A program made the translations under genes and the position numbers. From assembly GCA_021740845.1 (NCBI GenBank), contig JAIOYZ010000002.1, forward strand, positions 186,001 to 250,000: 64,000 nt of DNA. Direction: 5' to 3'. Of this stretch, positions 62,613 to 64,000 are shown piece after piece. Position 1 is the stretch's first letter; the number at the start of each line of letters is the position of its first letter. The notes beneath the pieces are model-generated. The model had not been told where the DNA came from. It saw only the letters and a list, made by a program, of their open reading frames with translations, and ran no database searches. The DNA is from Bacteroidia bacterium (GTDB taxonomy: Bacteria > Bacteroidota > Bacteroidia > UKL13-3).

Positions 62613-64000
62613 ATGAAAAAATTTCTACACATCATAGCAGTAATGCTGCTTTTGGTATCCGGCGCAAAAGCCGACGAAGGTATGTGGCTTCCAATGCTAC
62701 TTAAGAAGTATAATTACGAGCAAATGAAGGCAAAAGGCCTTAAACTTACTCCTGAACAATTATACGATGTTAACAATAGCTCTCTAAAAGATGCAATTGT
62801 TTGGTTTAATGGAGGATGTACTGGGGAGATTATCTCTTCAAAGGGATTGGTATTAACTAATCACCATTGCGGATATGATGCAATTGCGAGTAATTCTACA
62901 CCCGAGAACAATAGATTAGACAACGGTTTTTGGGCTAAAAACAATGGAGAAGAAATTCCTATTGCTGGAATGTGGGTTTCAATCGTTCAGCGTATGGAAG
63001 ACATGACTGATCGTGTTCAAAACGAATTAAAAGGAGTAAGTGAAAAAGATAGACCAGCTAAATTACAAGAGATTTTCAAGAAAATTACCACAGAAGCAAC
63101 TGCCGGAACAACTTACGAAGCTCAAATGCGTGAAATGTTTAGAGGTAATGCCTATTACTTATTTATTTTTCAACGTTTTACTGATATTAGATTGGTTGGA
63201 ACTCCACCCCAAAGTGTAGGTAAATTTGGTGGAGATGCAGACAATTGGATGTGGCCACGACATACAGGAGATTTTAGCATGTTCCGTATTTATGCAAATA
63301 AAAACAACGAAGCATCTGGATATGCTCCTGATAATATTCCTTACACACCAAAGCATTCTTTACCAATTAATATAAAAGGTGTTAAAGAAGGTGATTACGC
63401 CATGATTTATGGTTTTCCTGGAAGAACTAATCGTTATGAATTTTCTCAAGGTATTGATTTAGCTATAGAAAAGGTAAATCCAACAATTGTAAATTTAAGG
63501 GATATTCGATTAAAGGCATGGAAAGAAGTAATGGATAAAAATGAAGGTGATCGTTTAAAACTTTCTGCTGATTACGCACAAATTGCAAACTATTGGAAAT
63601 ATTTTATTGGCCAAACAGAGCAAATGAAACGTTTAAAGGTTTATGATTTCAAGGTAGCTTCAGAAAATAAATTCAATGAATTTGCTAAAGGAAAACCCGA
63701 ATTTCAAGATGTAATAGCGAATGTAGAAAAAGCATATGTTGCTTATCGTCCAATTGCTTTGCAAAGAATATATTTAGGTGAAGGAATTTTAGGAGTATCT
63801 ATGAATTCCATGTCGACTAGCTTATTTGCATATGCTAAAAATGCAAAAGACAATAAAGATACTGCAGCTGCAAATAAAGCTATTAAAGGGGCACAAGCTG
63901 GAGCAGATGAGTTTTATAATTCTTTCTTTCCAAGTGCAGACGAGAAAATTTTAGCTCAAATTTTGGAAATGTATTATAACAATATTCCAGTTGACCAACA
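62613..64000 (+). CDS. S46 dipeptidyl-peptidase (3' end outside window)
   Basis: The frame starts at ATG 62613 and stays open to the right edge, giving 462 residues so far. A signal peptide ends GAKAD. The S46 (DPP7/DPP11) family features are present: DEGMWLPMLLKK, GGCTGEIISSKGLVLTNHHCGYDAI with the catalytic His, and GGDADNWMWPRHTGDFSMFR with the Asp. The catalytic Ser and the residue that separates DPP7 (glycine) from DPP11 (arginine) lie beyond the edge, so specificity cannot be stated. Members cleave dipeptides from proteins in the periplasm. Confidence 0.9.
   Translation, partial: MKKFLHIIAVMLLLVSGAKADEGMWLPMLLKKYNYEQMKAKGLKLTPEQLYDVNNSSLKDAIVWFNGGCTGEIISSKGLVLTNHHCGYDAIASNSTPENNRLDNGFWAKNNGEEIPIAGMWVSIVQRMEDMTDRVQNELKGVSEKDRPAKLQEIFKKITTEATAGTTYEAQMREMFRGNAYYLFIFQRFTDIRLVGTPPQSVGKFGGDADNWMWPRHTGDFSMFRIYANKNNEASGYAPDNIPYTPKHSLPINIKGVKEGDYAMIYGFPGRTNRYEFSQGIDLAIEKVNPTIVNLRDIRLKAWKEVMDKNEGDRLKLSADYAQIANYWKYFIGQTEQMKRLKVYDFKVASENKFNEFAKGKPEFQDVIANVEKAYVAYRPIALQRIYLGEGILGVSMNSMSTSLFAYAKNAKDNKDTAAANKAIKGAQAGADEFYNSFFPSADEKILAQILEMYYNNIPVDQ

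Noticed and set aside
63159-63356. Minus-strand frame of 65 codons near the right edge.
   Set aside because: It lies opposite the S46 peptidase gene, whose own frame has the catalytic His and Asp motifs; the minus frame has no family features.

Overview
The window is 64 kb of an AT-rich chromosome (about one third G+C by eye) from a member of the Bacteroidota. The evidence is consistent: a SUF cluster with a MIP18-like member, the bamD-rpoZ-coaBC-porD gene block, a secreted amylase with a type IX secretion C-terminal tail, an S46 dipeptidyl-peptidase, LruC-domain proteins, a promoter of the TTG-N19-TAnnTTTG type before tsaD, and almost no Shine-Dalgarno sequences. Genes are dense; no gap exceeds 300 bp. 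I saw no tRNA, rRNA, CRISPR array, transposase or phage gene, so this looks like resident chromosome.

Layout. 0-3.2 kb: end of the SUF iron-sulfur cluster (sufD, cut by the left edge, then sufS, sufE and a sufT-like gene). 3.2-11 kb: minus-strand housekeeping genes (M23/LysM peptidase, ribF, small heat-shock protein, CsgG-like lipoprotein, argS, CBS protein, aminotransferase). 11-19 kb: sugar kinase, DUF2079 membrane protein, 2OG-Fe oxygenase, a large tamB, divergent from tsaD. 19-33 kb: mostly plus strand (SixA phosphatase, PorE-like OmpA protein, purC, EamA transporter, AIM24, ACMSD, RNA helicase, trxB, PhoH, LOG) with two minus-strand NAD-binding paralogs. 33-38 kb: VIT transporter and the porD-coaBC-rpoZ-bamD envelope block. 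38-43 kb: NlpC/P60, 3-hydroxyanthranilate dioxygenase, GH13 amylase, ppk1.

43-51 kb is the most interesting metabolic region. A minus-strand run reads kdnA-kdnB-kdsA-lipoprotein-outer-membrane protein-transaldolase::CBS and ends at a terminator; a KdsC-like HAD phosphatase lies just beyond. KdsA, KdnB and KdnA would make 8-amino-3,8-dideoxy-octulosonate (Kdo8N) for lipid A-core. The transaldolase carries the CBS tail typical of arabinose-5-phosphate isomerase KdsD, which suggests it supplies or controls the Kdo precursor by an unusual route.

51-57 kb is a family array: three small lipoproteins and three secreted LruC-domain proteins, two of them near-identical tandem copies. 57-64 kb: mnmH with a damaged Walker A motif, guaA, a periplasmic-binding-like protein, a PiT phosphate transporter and the start of an S46 peptidase running off the right edge.

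Across the whole window a 10-bp word, GGTTTGAACC or its complement GGTTCAAACC, occurs 20 times exactly (extended consensus TTTCGGTTTGAACCAAAA). Chance would give far less than one. Copies lie in both orientations, in genes (several reading frames) and, with strong enrichment, between genes, sometimes inside hairpins. It resembles a DNA uptake sequence or highly iterated palindrome, and I know of no description of it.
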